A stretch of 64,000 nucleotides of DNA from Anaeramoeba flamelloides (lineage: Eukaryota; Metamonada; Anaeramoebidae): positions 8,308,001 through 8,372,000 of the forward strand of contig JANTQA010000023.1 in the NCBI GenBank assembly GCA_027625915.1, written 5' to 3'. The notes beneath the pieces are model-generated. The model had not been told where the DNA came from. It worked only from the letters and a program-made list of their open reading frames with translations, and searched no databases. Shown in pieces: positions 43,401 to 53,802 of this stretch (position 1 is its first letter; each line of letters opens with the position of its first letter). The translations under genes were made by a program, and so were the position numbers.

Positions 43401-46400
43401 ATTCAAATTAACAAAAATAATAAGAATGATATCTTTGATATTATTCGAAATAAAGATACATTATTTATTTTATCATTATTTAATGATAAAGAGAATTATG
43501 ATTCTTTATTGAAATTTCTAAACAAAAATTTAGAAATTAGGAGAAGTGCCGTCAAGTGCCTAGCTTTTCCAGAATTCAAAAGAATTGAGTAAAATCAAAG
43601 ATTTTTTCTCCATTCTTTTAAATTCTGGAAAAGCTAACGGCAGTTTTTTTTAATTTAAGAAATAAAAACAAAAAAGAATACAAACTTTTTACCAGTTTTC
43701 CAATTTAAATTTTTTTCACTTTTTGACTTTTTTAAAACTTTTTTGAAGCTTTCTATTTTAACAAAGTGATGGCCCAACCTTTAAATGTGAGGTAGAGGTT
43801 TGAGTGAGAAGAAAAGCACCTTTTGAAAAAAAGTCCTTACTTTATTAAACCAGAAAACTTTCAAAAAGTTTTTATTCTTACAAAATCTTAAAAAAAGAAA
43901 GTAATCACTTTTTTGAAATGGCTGTATTTATCAATGTTTTTTTTTTTTTACAGAAATAAAGACAGAAATGATCAATTTTTATTTATAAAAAATGATTAAT
44001 TTGAGTTTAAACAAATATAGAACAGTTTTAATTTCATACGAATTAATAATTATTTAAAAAAAATATCAACAATCAAAAAATTAACAAACAAATAAACACA
44101 CAATGTTATTAAATTCAAATAATAGATGCCCTTTCAAGAATTGATGTCTGGCAAATCAATGATGCCAAAAATCATAAAAATTTATTAGAATTTGCCATCA
44201 ATGAAGAAACTCTTGATCGGCTTTCAATTGTAATTTGCCTTGACTCAACCACTCCATGGAAAATGTATGCCAGTTTAAAAAAATGGTTAAATGTAATCGA
44301 AGAAACTTTTTCTTTCGATCATTTATCCAAAATAGATCAACAAAAAATCGACATTATCAAAAGAAAACAAATGTTTCGTGTTGTTAATTATCAAAAGCTT
44401 GAATCTGAAATGAATGAAAATGAACAACTCAACTTACAAAATGTTTCTCCAGTAAGAGAACCATCAACGTATAGCAAGAAGGAATTAAAAAGCTTATCAA
44501 TGGATGATCTACCAAAAGGTAACTTGATTAAAAATTTAGGAATACCTATTGTCATTGCATACACTAAAACTGATCAAATGTTAGACGCACAAAAAAAACA
44601 TTCTATTGATGCTGATCAGATGAAATACATTCAAGGAAAAATCAGAAGGCTTTGTTTACAATGTAAAAAACATTAATATATATATATATATATATTTTAA
44701 TATATATTCATTTTTTTTTTTTTTTTTAAAAATATTATTTCTTTAGATGATTTAATTTTATTTAATGAAGCAAATACAATCTATTTTGATATAAATATTT
44801 ATCAATGTATTATAATAACTTTTTTTTTTTATGTTTTATTTATTATATTATAGATGGAGCTGCCTTTGTTTATACTTCTGTCAAATTAGATACAAATATT
44901 GATCTTTTACGTGAATATATTTTCCATTTAAATTATACTTTCCCTTTTGAACAAACTGCTATAACTGAAAATGAAGATCAATTATTCTATCCAATTGGAT
45001 TTGAATCAGATGAAAAAATCAACAACTTATTTAAAAAATTAGAATATACAGAAGATCAACCCATTACAGACGTTATAAAGCCACCAAAAGTTGAAAAAAA
45101 AACCTCAGTTAAGGACAAAAGGGTAAAATGTGAAGAAAATCCTAAATTTCTAAGGGGCCTCGATGAAGTTTTGAAGAAAACTCATCAATATTCTTCACAA
45201 AAAGTTCAAGAATTAGGTAAATAATTATACTTTATAAATTTTTTATTCATTCTTTTTATTTTTTAGTTATTTTTAAGGAATATTCATATTTGATGCTCTG
45301 TAGGGGTTGGAATGAATTACTATAATCAATAAAAACGATTTAAAAGAATCTCAATTAAATGAAAGCCAAGATATTGCAATTTTTAGGATTTTTGTCGAAA
45401 ATTAAAAAAAACATTTATTGATCAAAAACTTGAATGAATTTTCGAATCAAACAAGGCAAATTTAAAAATGATTTTTTTTGATTATCGCTGTTGGTCATAT
45501 CACAATTATTTTTAAGTATATGTGTACCCTCGGAGTAAGCTATCTGGTGATTCAAAATAATTTGGATATTATCAGCAGTAATGAGATTTTAGATTTTCGA
45601 AAATTGAGAGGAAATTTTGAATTTTAAAGTTTGTAGAGAAAATGGAGAGAACAGAAAATTGAGAAAATTTTGAATTTTAAAAATTTAAAAATTTTTTTTT
45701 TGGAAAGGATCTTGTCGGTTTTAATGTTTTCAGGATGCAATTTGATTCCAATGCTTAAAATGGTTAAAAATGTTGTTTATTTTTTTTTTTATTTTTGCAA
45801 AAACTTTTTAAATTTTTCAAAATTTTGGATTAACAAATAATTTTTTTTTTAATTTCGTTAATTAGGGAAAAAGCATTTTTTAAACAAACTTCAAAAAAGG
45901 ATAAAAACCTTTTGTTTTCAAATTTCTTTGTGTTGGAAAAAAAAGAAACTAATAGCTAAAATTCCATTTTCAAATTCCAAAGATCCCTTTATTTGGAACA
46001 TAAAAGCTTTTTGTATTTTCAGTCAAGACAAGCACCACCAATTTTCAATTTGAAACCAAAAATGGAATAAGAAATTTTTAAGTTTTGAATGAACTTGCAA
46101 ATAAATAACAGTTCATTCAAAAGTAAGTTAATAAATGACTGTTGCAAAGAAACACAAACTACGACTTATTTTTTAAACGATCTGATCTCTTAATTTCGAA
46201 CTATTGATACATTATTGGGGAAAGATTTAAGTCAACTCAAAAAAAAAAAAATCCTAAAAACAAAGGAATAAGAGAATGGGTTTATTGATCACCAAAGAAA
46301 TTGAAAAAAAACTAAATAAAAAAAGTACAAAGTAATTTTTTATCGTTTTCTTTTGTAATTTTTTTTAAAAAAATACAAAAGTAAATAAAATTGAGAAACT

Positions 46401-47259
46401 GGCATTTCCATTCATACACATTTCGTGAGGGAGTGTAAAAGGGAAACCTTTCCTCAAAAGATCGAAAATACACCATTCAACAAAAAACATTATTAATTTA
46501 AAGATCTCATCTAACAAAATTATCATTACAAAAATGAAAATTCAAAAACTCAGAATCAAAGTTTGAAACATTAGAAAGGAAAGGGGACGAATTCTATATT
46601 TTGAAGAATCCTTGAATAAACTATGTTTAAAATTGACAAAGATGTTAAATATGTACCAAAAATGGTTTTACAAACTGAAAATTTTCAAAAAAAAACCTAA
46701 ATTTTCAATTTTAACAAGATCTCTTGACTCAACTTTCTTTTAAACCAATAAATATGTTTCTACACTTAAAAGGAGGATTCACTGACCATAGAATATTAAT
46801 AATCCTTAATATCATTGAAAAAGAAAAAAATTGAAAATTAAACCTTTGAAATTTTAATTCTTTTTTTTTTAATTCCTTTTATTTTTATTTTTATTCTATA
46901 TCTTGTTATTCTTCTTCGTATTGCTTTTTTTACTCTTATGATTATTGTTATTATTATAAATACTAATAGGAACCAATTTTAGAAAAGAACAGAGTTTAGG
47001 TCATTCAAATTCTTATAATGAATACGGATCACAAAGAAGTCGAAAAGGTTTACGTAAAATATCTATCAAAAAAAAAAAAACAAGTATAACAAAAGATAAA
47101 AAAACATCGCTTTCCAAAATTATCCCTAAATCATCAATACCAAAAAAAAATAAAAGGAAAACCAATTTAGAATCTGATAAAGATATCCATAATTTTTTCA
47201 CACAATTTTTGGATAAAAAAAAATCACCATACACACGAAAATCCAAAAAAAAAAAATAA
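37494..47259 (+). CDS. cytoplasmic dynein light intermediate chain
   Basis: Five exons (37494..37728, 37903..38025, 44126..44662, 44854..45216, 46970..47259) join with matching phases to give 515 residues. The first two splice acceptors follow TTTTTAG and AATAATAG. The acidic N-terminus leads into ALWASLLKRVTTKKTLPESS and a P-loop, GDTSSGKTS (residues 79-87). Exon 3 gives IDVWQINDAKNHKNLLEFAI, a Walker-B-region analogue, and IAYTKTDQM, matching the LIC CTKCD segment. YGAAFVYTSVK in exon 4 is diagnostic of the family. Exon 5 is basic and ends with HNFFTQFLDKKKS (about 493-505), matching the adaptor-binding helix of animal LICs (NFFNSLLSKK). The family binds the dynein heavy chain through its Ras-like domain and cargo adaptors through the C-terminal helix. 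The start is the second ATG of the frame, the one opening MTDFIKKKE; an earlier in-frame ATG at 37452 would add hydrophobic residues atypical of LIC. Intron 2 is 6.1 kb. Confidence 0.9.
38333..38884. mobile_element. TTAA-flanked MITE, copy 2 (552 bp)
   Basis: The ends GGTTTACAATCCCTGAAACT and AGTTTCAGGGATTGTAAACC are perfect complements and are flanked by TTAA (38329..38332, 38885..38888). The arms run for about 190 bp with very few mismatches, including GGTTCTTAGCTGATCGATCC. Close arm identity suggests it is younger than the copy at 19107. It lies in intron 2 of the dynein gene. Confidence 0.9.
39243..39455. repeat. dispersed repeat, direct copy of 27880..28090
   Basis: See 27880. This copy contains GGGTAAATTTAACTGAGAA and AACTCTTTCAAGAG. 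It lies in intron 2 of the dynein gene. Confidence 0.6.
39525..40226. mobile_element. TAAACTC-like DNA transposon, variant ends
   Basis: The left end AAACTCTTTTTCAAATAAAA and right end TTTTGTTTGAAAAATAGTTT pair over about 26 bp with few mismatches, bounded by TAAAC and GTTTA. An additional internal copy of the right-type end sits at 39711..39735, suggesting nesting or an internal duplication. About 700 bp, non-coding, in intron 2 of the dynein gene. Confidence 0.6.
40605..41806. mobile_element. 1.2-kb inverted-repeat element
   Basis: The ends CCATTTTCACGAGAAGGAGC and CCACTTTCTCGCGAAAATGG are imperfect inverted repeats of about 45 bp. The interior 40755..41060 recurs at the right edge of the window (63675..64000). 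A frame at 41256..41471 has no recognisable domain. It lies in intron 2 of the dynein gene. Confidence 0.55.
42805..43002. mobile_element. double-hairpin insertion 1 in the LINE relic
   Basis: It begins GTCGTGTCGTAAAGTGCCGT and ends CCTAACGAC (GTCGT/ACGAC ends). A first hairpin has arms of about 34 bp (TTTTCCAGAATTCAAAAGAA and its complement) around a three-base AAA loop. The second pairs AATTTAAGGAATAAACCGAA-like sequence with its complement. The leader repeats GTGCCGTAGA twice. It has no coding capacity. Confidence 0.8.
43181..43356. mobile_element. double-hairpin insertion 2 in the LINE relic
   Basis: It begins GTCGTGTCGTCAAGTGCCTA and ends CCTAACTAC. It carries the same two hairpins as insertion 1. 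It splits the LINE zinc knuckle between the residues HFFMG and CPFYKEN; the LINE copy at 5472 reads through the same place without it, so the target is known. Confidence 0.85.
43546..43669. mobile_element. double-hairpin insertion 3, partial
   Basis: It begins GTGCCGTCAAGTGCCTAGC after the LINE residues NLEIR and carries the first hairpin. Only the start of the second follows (TTTAATTTAAGAAATAAA). The inner part of its hairpin is in the opposite orientation to that in insertions 1 and 2: GAGTAAAATC is on the left arm here, on the right arm there. Confidence 0.75.
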
Positions 47260-47321
47260 TAAATTTAAAAATTGTGTTTCTAAAATCTTTTTAATGATTA
47301 TTATTGAAAAAAAAAACTATT

Positions 47322-47322
<1 letters not shown>

Positions 47323-47352
<30 letters not shown>
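47323..47352 (+). repeat. (TA)n microsatellite after the dynein gene
   Basis: About 14 TA units lie about 65 bases after the LIC stop codon, within the probable 3' UTR or terminator region. Confidence 0.9.
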
Positions 47353-47358
<6 letters not shown>

Positions 47359-48445
47359 TAATATTTCCATCATTTTTCTCTTTTTTCATTATCTTTATCT
47401 TTTTCTTATTCTTTTTAGCAGTTTTTTTCAGTTTTTATCTTATCATCAATTAATTTGTTTAATCTTTTTCTTTTTTTGTTTTCCTTTAAATTCTAATATG
47501 AAAAGCAATTAAAGAAAAATATATATATATATTACAAAATTTTACATCATAACTAATCAATTTAATTTTTATTTTTTGGAATATTAGTTGTGCTCTTTTT
47601 TATTTCTTCATTTTTTAAAATAATTAAAAATTTTATGAACCGATGGTAATCCTTCTTTTAATCAATAAAAAACATGATCAATAAAAATCATAAAATATTA
47701 ATAATAAATCTTTAATAAATTTTTTTTTTTTTAAATTTGCAGTAAGTTTTTTTTATCAAAAATATTATTTTAATTTGATTTTGTTGATTAAATGAATGAT
47801 TCAATTTGTTGATACAATATAAAAATATATTGTATAATTTTTTTAATTTCTCCAAAAGAAAAGTTGGAATTTCTGATTTTTTTTTGTTTTAAAATATTTA
47901 GTTTTGTTTTTTATAACCTAACTTTGTTTTATTTTTTCAGTTCCTTTTTTTTTCTCATTTTTTTTTTTTATTTTATTTTTTTATAAATAAAAGTTTAAAG
48001 GGTAAAAAACATTATATACATGGAAGGCGCAATAAGATACTATAGTATTCAGTTGGAAAGGGTGGTTTTTTATTCAAATTCATTTTACATCTGCTGAGAC
48101 TAGTAGTATTGCGTTTCGTCATTGCCTTATATTGTAGACTGGTGTGATTATCCTGCACTGGGATTTAATTATTAAAATATTTTTGGCGTATTTGGTGGTG
48201 ATTAAAAAAAAAAAATACAAAAATAGATCTTTTATCTTTTGAAATTAAAAAATAATTGTAAAGCATAAAAACTGATTATTTATAAATGTATTGTCGGATT
48301 CTGTATGGATTTTTTTTTCATTTTAAAATTTATTATTTGAAAAAGTTTCTTTTCTTTTTTTACATTTTGTAATTTTTTTTTTTATTTCTTAGCATAAAGG
48401 AAATGGGAAGATATCCTTTTGTTTAAAATAAATCAACCAATCGAT
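47353..48445. other. intergenic DNA with a GC-richer patch
   Basis: Mostly T-rich sequence. The patch at 48028..48175 has far more G and C than its flanks and no open frame. It could be a non-coding RNA gene or an unrecognised transposon; see the findings. Confidence 0.4.
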
Positions 48446-49746
48446 AGAGTATTTGACGATATCTTTATCAAGTCACAATGAAGTTTCAAAAATCATAATT
48501 ATTTTCATCAAATCGCGATAACTTTCAACAATATAACGTTAATTCAAACAAATTGCTATAATCAATAATATCGTGATAATAGCACAAATCACGATATTCT
48601 TTAAAATCTCAATAAATATCGTTGAAAAATTGTAATAAATGTCAAAATATAGTGAGAAAAAATAAATCGCGATATAATAGTTGATGAATTTTTGAGCAAA
48701 TTCCACAAACTATTAAAAAGAAAAATTTTGTTCAAAAAACAGATCCTTTGAAAAAAAAGTTCTTCTAAAAAACAAAAAAGTTAATAATTACAATTAAAGA
48801 GTCAGTTCAAGATTTTTCATGTATTTTATTTTGATTTGGTTGACATATTGATCGATCCTTTATGATCAACAAACGTAATAAAAAAAAGCAAATAAACAGT
48901 TTCTCAGTCAATCGTATTGTTATAAATTGTGTTGAGTAAAAGTTTTTCAAAAACAGCCAAACCTTTCACTTGTTCTTTGAAGAATGTGTTCTTGGGTTAA
49001 AACCTGTTTTTTATTCGGGAAAAGTTTTAAGGGTAAAGGATAACTTTTCAAAAACTTTCTCAACAAACTATCAACATTTTTACCAAATTATCAAGATTTT
49101 TTGTACATTTGTTTTCTTCTTCTTATTCTTCTTCTCATATCTTTGTATTCTACAGAAAACACAACTAGAATTCTAAGTGTTTTTTGATTGATCACCAAGA
49201 AAGAAGGGAAAATTACTATTTCTTCTTTTTGATTATTTTTTCTTTATGAGGTAATAACCCTTTTTTTAAAAAAAAACATCTATTTTATATTCTAGTAAAT
49301 CGTTGAAATGGGTTATTAATTGTTTGATCATAAAATTCATATAGTGTGGAATTTTCTTTTTTAAAAAGAAATGAAATTATAAAAATTATTGTTTTACTCA
49401 AATACTTATTTCCATTTTTATATAGTTTTGATTCTTTCAAATCTTTCAAACAACTCAAGATACTTTATAGCCCATTCAAACACTTTTCAACATTTTTTTT
49501 TTTTTTGGGGGGGGGGGGGGTGGGGGACTTATAAAAGTCTCAAAGATGTGTAAAATATATTGTATTTTATAATGATGATTTCAAAAAAAAATATTTCCTT
49601 TTTTCATAATTTTAGTTTATTTCTTAATATTGTGAATTTTCACGATTTTATGTTTTTTATGATAAAGTTGGACTAATCGCGATTTTTTATTATTATCACA
49701 ATTTCTTTGTTAATATAATTATCAGATATCTTATCATCAAAACTTA
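48446..49746. mobile_element. ATCGCGAT-ended element, copy 1 (about 1.3 kb)
   Basis: The left end AGAGTATTTGACGATATC and the right end ATCTTATCATCAAAACTT match the ends of the other two copies. Both terminal regions contain repeats of ATCGCGATA and variants (ATCACGATA, ATCGTGATA). The interior aligns with 56180..57519: GATTTGGTTGACATATTGAT and a Tyr/Ser-poor T-rich stretch ending in a poly-G run (49507..49520). No transposase frame. Confidence 0.7.
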
Positions 49747-49984
49747 TTATAATTGTAATTTCTTTTTTGTAAATTATTTGTAAAGTTTATAAATAAAAAT
49801 TTTGATTTAATTAATATATGTAATGATTATCTCAAATGATTTTATTTAAATCCGAGGAATTTCAATTTTTCTGGATTTTATTTCCTTTAAAAATGTTTAG
49901 ATAATTTATAACTACCTTCTCCTAAATCTTTTAATTTTCAAATTCTTATATTTTTTTTCCTCCTATATTTCACGTATCATTAGC

Positions 49985-50400
49985 TAAAACAAGTGAAACA
50001 GGATAAAAAAATTCAAAAAAAAATTTAATTGGGAACTCAATAGTTCCTGAAAACAAAAAGTGACATCAAATAATAAAAGAAAAAAACAAATAAGTAAAGA
50101 TAAAATCGAGGATTCAAAGCTTTAACAGTGTTTTTTAATACTACCTTTGATCAGTGTTTTCTTTGATTTATCTCTCACTAATAATTTGTTGAAAATATTT
50201 GTCTATTTTTGAGATATCCAAAACTATTACTCATGGAATTTGGATATAAAAGTCACTTTACATTTTTTTTGTTAATTTGATTGAAAATAATCATATGAAT
50301 TATTATTTTATGTTAATTTGTTTCTTATCCTAATTTGCAGTACTTGTTATTGTCTGTAAGTTTACCAAAGTGAAAATCATGTTGGGTTTTCCCCCTTTCG
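49985..50400. mobile_element. GTTGTGG-family MITE, decayed copy in reverse orientation
   Basis: It begins AAGTGAAACAGGATAAAAAA and contains TTTAATTGGGAACTC. Its inside matches the reverse complement of the copies at 17009 and 36716 (TTTTTGAGATATCCAAAAC against their GTTTTGGAGATCTCAAAAA). It is more diverged than those two. Confidence 0.6.
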
Positions 50401-51614
50401 CTATTGTTCACAAATATTTACCTGATATTTTTATTATTTTAATATTTAAGAAAACCAATTTATAATTTCAAGGTATAATTCATGCATTATCTTAACAAAC
50501 TACTTCGATATAATTTAATTAGACAAATAGGTTAGTCTAGAAAGAATTTAATAATTAAATTTCAAAAAAAAGAATATTTTATGAGAAAATAACTATATTA
50601 AAGAAAGGGTTATTTTATCAAAATATGAAGTTGAAAAATTACGCAACAGATTTTTTTTCAGATTTCATAGATTTTTAAAAAGTAAACTTTCTTTCTTTTT
50701 TTTACAAATATCTTTTCGTTAACATAACGAATCTATACCTAACGAGACGTTTAACAACAACAAAAAAAAAAAAAAATTCATTTATTAAAAAGAAAAAATT
50801 AATTTTAAAAGATAATTTGACCTGTTTAGACCCCAAATAAAAGTATTTAAGCAGCATATTTTTTTTGATTTTCCTTCTTTTGAGAAATTTTTGGAAAAAA
50901 TATTTTTTTGACAAGTATTTAAAAAAATAATTTTTGTTATATTTAAATTTTTTTTTTACAAAATTGGGTTTCTATTTGTAAAAACCATTTTACTTTTTCA
51001 ATTTTATTAATTTACATTTTAATTTTCAACTGGTTAAAAACAATATATGAAGATGAATATTTTTTTGTTGGGATTTAAAAATGGAATTTTGATAGAAAAA
51101 AAATCAAGAATAATTATTGACAAGTAACTCTACAATTAGATACTTTCAAGAACTTACGAAATTAAATTTTTTTACAATATTTTTTATATTTTTTAAATAT
51201 TTTTAACAATCATAATGGGTAAAAGAAAAAAATTAAATATACAATATTATGAAAGAATACCAAAATAAGGGATTTTGTAAAAAGCTGTGTTCATAAACTA
51301 ATTTTATAAAATCATATCAGAATAATCTCAAAAAATCATAATTTTAAGAAAACAATATTTATGTCCCAAGTCGACAAACTAGACTTTTTTTAAATTTTAA
51401 TTTAATATTTTCTTTTTAAATATGTTTATTTGTTGATTGATAATTGTTAAATAAGAGAAATATTGATAATGTTTGGATCAATGGAAGTTTTTGTTTACCT
51501 TCATAATCATTAAGTTGGAAATAGTTAGAGTAATCATCAGTATATAGCTATTATGATATATTTTTATATTATACATTTTCCTTTCAACTATCTAAAACAA
51601 AAATTCAGATAATC

Positions 51615-52770
51615 ATTATCACAAATTTGTTATCAAAATTCCTGATTCAAATATTTTTATCATCCAAAGCCAAAACAAAGGATACTGTTTCAAAAATTAA
51701 ATTAAGGGTTTGAATATGCGGAATCAGAAAAAAAATATCAAAAGGGTTCAACTCAATTAAAAAGATGAAAATTGTTAAAAAATTGAAATTGTTAAAAAAT
51801 TGAAATATAAAAAAATTGAAATTTAGAAAAAAGTTCAATCAAGATTCAGAATTATTTTATTTTTTATAATTCGATCGAAGAGAAAAAAAAAAACAAAATC
51901 AATCAAATAAATCCAATAATTTTTTTTTTCTAATAGAATTTAGAATATATGTACCTACTACCCAAAAAACACTAAAAATGGAAAACATATCAAATAACTT
52001 CCATTAAAAAAATTAAAAAAACAAAATGAAAAAATTAAAATAAATAAAGTTCAATTTAACTTATTCTAGAAACCATTTTTTGCCAAAATGATTGAATTCG
52101 CACTTGAAATTATGTATATTTTTAGATACATTATCTTGTTTTAACTCAGATACTAAAAAAAATTCTAAATTAGGGTAATTTTCTTTTCACAAAAGGGACT
52201 AATTTGGTCTTCAAATGTATTTTTTATTTTCAAATGGTAAAATTAAAAAAACATTTAAACTAAAAAGATGAACTCTGGAAAAGTATTCTAATTTAATATA
52301 TTAACTTATTCTTTGATTTCAAAATTTTCTCAACCACAATTTTTCAAAAAAAAATAAAAAAGTACCTACTAATTTCGAAAAATATTTTTGATATTCAAAA
52401 GTTGAGAGTGTTTTTATTCTAAAAAAATTTATACCACGGCTAATTGAATTAAGTTATAAGACTAAATTTTACAAAATATTAATCATAAAAAAATAGTTCT
52501 TAATTTTATCTAGGACATATCATATTTTCTCAACCAAAACTAGAATTAAGTGAAGTTAAAGAAAATTGTAATTAAAATAGATTTTGTCAAATTCTTTGGA
52601 AATAAAAAATAATTTATTAATCAAAAAATTTCAGACTAAAATTTTTTTCCATTAAGAATTAAAAATAAATTTAAAAAAAAGAAGAGTTACTGTGTTAAAT
52701 TTTACACAAAGGATCGATAAATAAATAATTTTTATTTTTCAAGATTACTAAAAAAATTGATTAAAAGAGT
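51615..52770. repeat. dispersed repeat, copy split by another repeat
   Basis: Its two parts, about 51615..51950 and 52550..52770, match consecutive portions of 6850..7445. The intervening stretch belongs to a different repeat family. Confidence 0.6.
51984..52545. repeat. inserted repeat, inverted copy of 24838..25395
   Basis: It lies inside the split repeat above and matches the repeat in the SNARE intron in reverse orientation over about 560 bp. Nesting shows it arrived later than its host repeat. Confidence 0.7.
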
Positions 52771-53802
52771 CTCCAATTTTTTTGAAGAATATTTTATACT
52801 AGGATATCTGACAACTCTTTATTTATGAAATTATTCATATAAATAGCAAGAAAGAAATGATTTGAATTTAACAATAATGAAAAAAGTGATGAATTAAACA
52901 GTGGAAGAAATTGTTTCCTCCACTCAAAATTCTAAAGTCGAAAAAAACCTGAAACAGTATTTTAGATTGTTTTAATGAAAATATTTCTGTGAAATTCGGT
53001 AAAAATATAAAAATGAAATACATTGTTTTGAAATTGTGAAATTACAATTCTCGCTTGTGGAAATAAAGAAAAAGATTGAATATTGGATCCTCAATTTGAT
53101 AATTCTATTTTATAAAAGATCTTGGAAAGTTAACAAAATTTATTCAAATAAAAAAATAATTTATTTTTTGTCAAAAATAACAATGTAAAAGTTCTTTAAA
53201 AGATGGTAATGGATAGTAATTTTCAAGTACTGTTTTTTTTAATTCTTGATCTGTGTTGTGGGACAATAATTTTTACAAAATAGTAAAACAAAAAACAATA
53301 AAAGGTTCAAAATGATTCAATCTTAAACCCTTCAAAAAATCTCTTGAACAAGAAATTTATAGTGTTTCTTCTTCTTGTCTTCCAGTACTCTTTGATTATT
53401 CTTCTTCAAACATTAATTTTGAACTGTTTTTCAGAAACATATTTTTCAGTATTGTGAAAAAAATTTTTTTTTTTTACCAAAATGAATTAAAATTCACTGT
53501 AATAAATGTTTCGAACCCAAACAAAAGATATTCATGGATAAATACTATTCAAATCAGAAATTGAAAGAATTTTTTTCACATTATAATAAAGGTTACTCAT
53601 CCAAACTCTTTCAGACTTTTGTAGTGCTTGAAAAATGTTTCAAAGGGGAACAAATTGTCTTAAGGTGTCAAAAGTTTTCCTAGACTCAAATCTTTGTAAA
53701 AGTGAAATTTTTAGGTATTTATTTGAGTAAAAACATTTTTTCCAACCTTTGACAATTTTTCAGTCTTCTTGGGAATATTTTTTTTAAACAAAAACAAATT
53801 GA

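Larger units (their letters stand above)
42081..43543 (+). mobile_element. LINE relic: reverse transcriptase end plus zinc-knuckle tail
   Basis: The frame 42081..42797 opens with VQMFTDDLILIM, the reverse transcriptase catalytic motif (normally F/YADD; here FTDD). KKKYLGIWLEKKK, a conserved post-catalytic segment of LINE enzymes, comes next, then the thumb region. A TAA ends it at 42797. After an insertion, 43003..43180 encodes CNLCKKYLNLDTDEDMDHFF, a CX2C...H knuckle. After another insertion, 43357..43543 gives CPFYKENRIIWIKDLIQ, supplying the last Cys, and LLKFLNKNLEIR. Everything before the catalytic motif is missing, so it is 5'-truncated and dead. It lies in sense orientation in intron 2 of the dynein gene. 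The same tail occurs at 5472..5693. Confidence 0.85.
50401..53802. other. intergenic DNA with a nested repeat
   Basis: No supported gene. The main content is the repeat at 51615..52770 with its insertion. 53330..53700 loosely resembles the interior of the 1.3-kb elements (TTCTTCTTCTTGTCTTC). Confidence 0.5.

Noticed and set aside
42805-43669. CRISPR-like array from the three regularly repeated hairpins
   Set aside because: The units are palindromic inserts separated by LINE coding sequence, not short repeats with unique spacers, and the DNA is eukaryotic.
47294-47512. 72-residue frame after the dynein gene
   Set aside because: It begins in a (TA)n tract and continues in T-rich DNA, giving a Phe/Leu/Ile-only translation.
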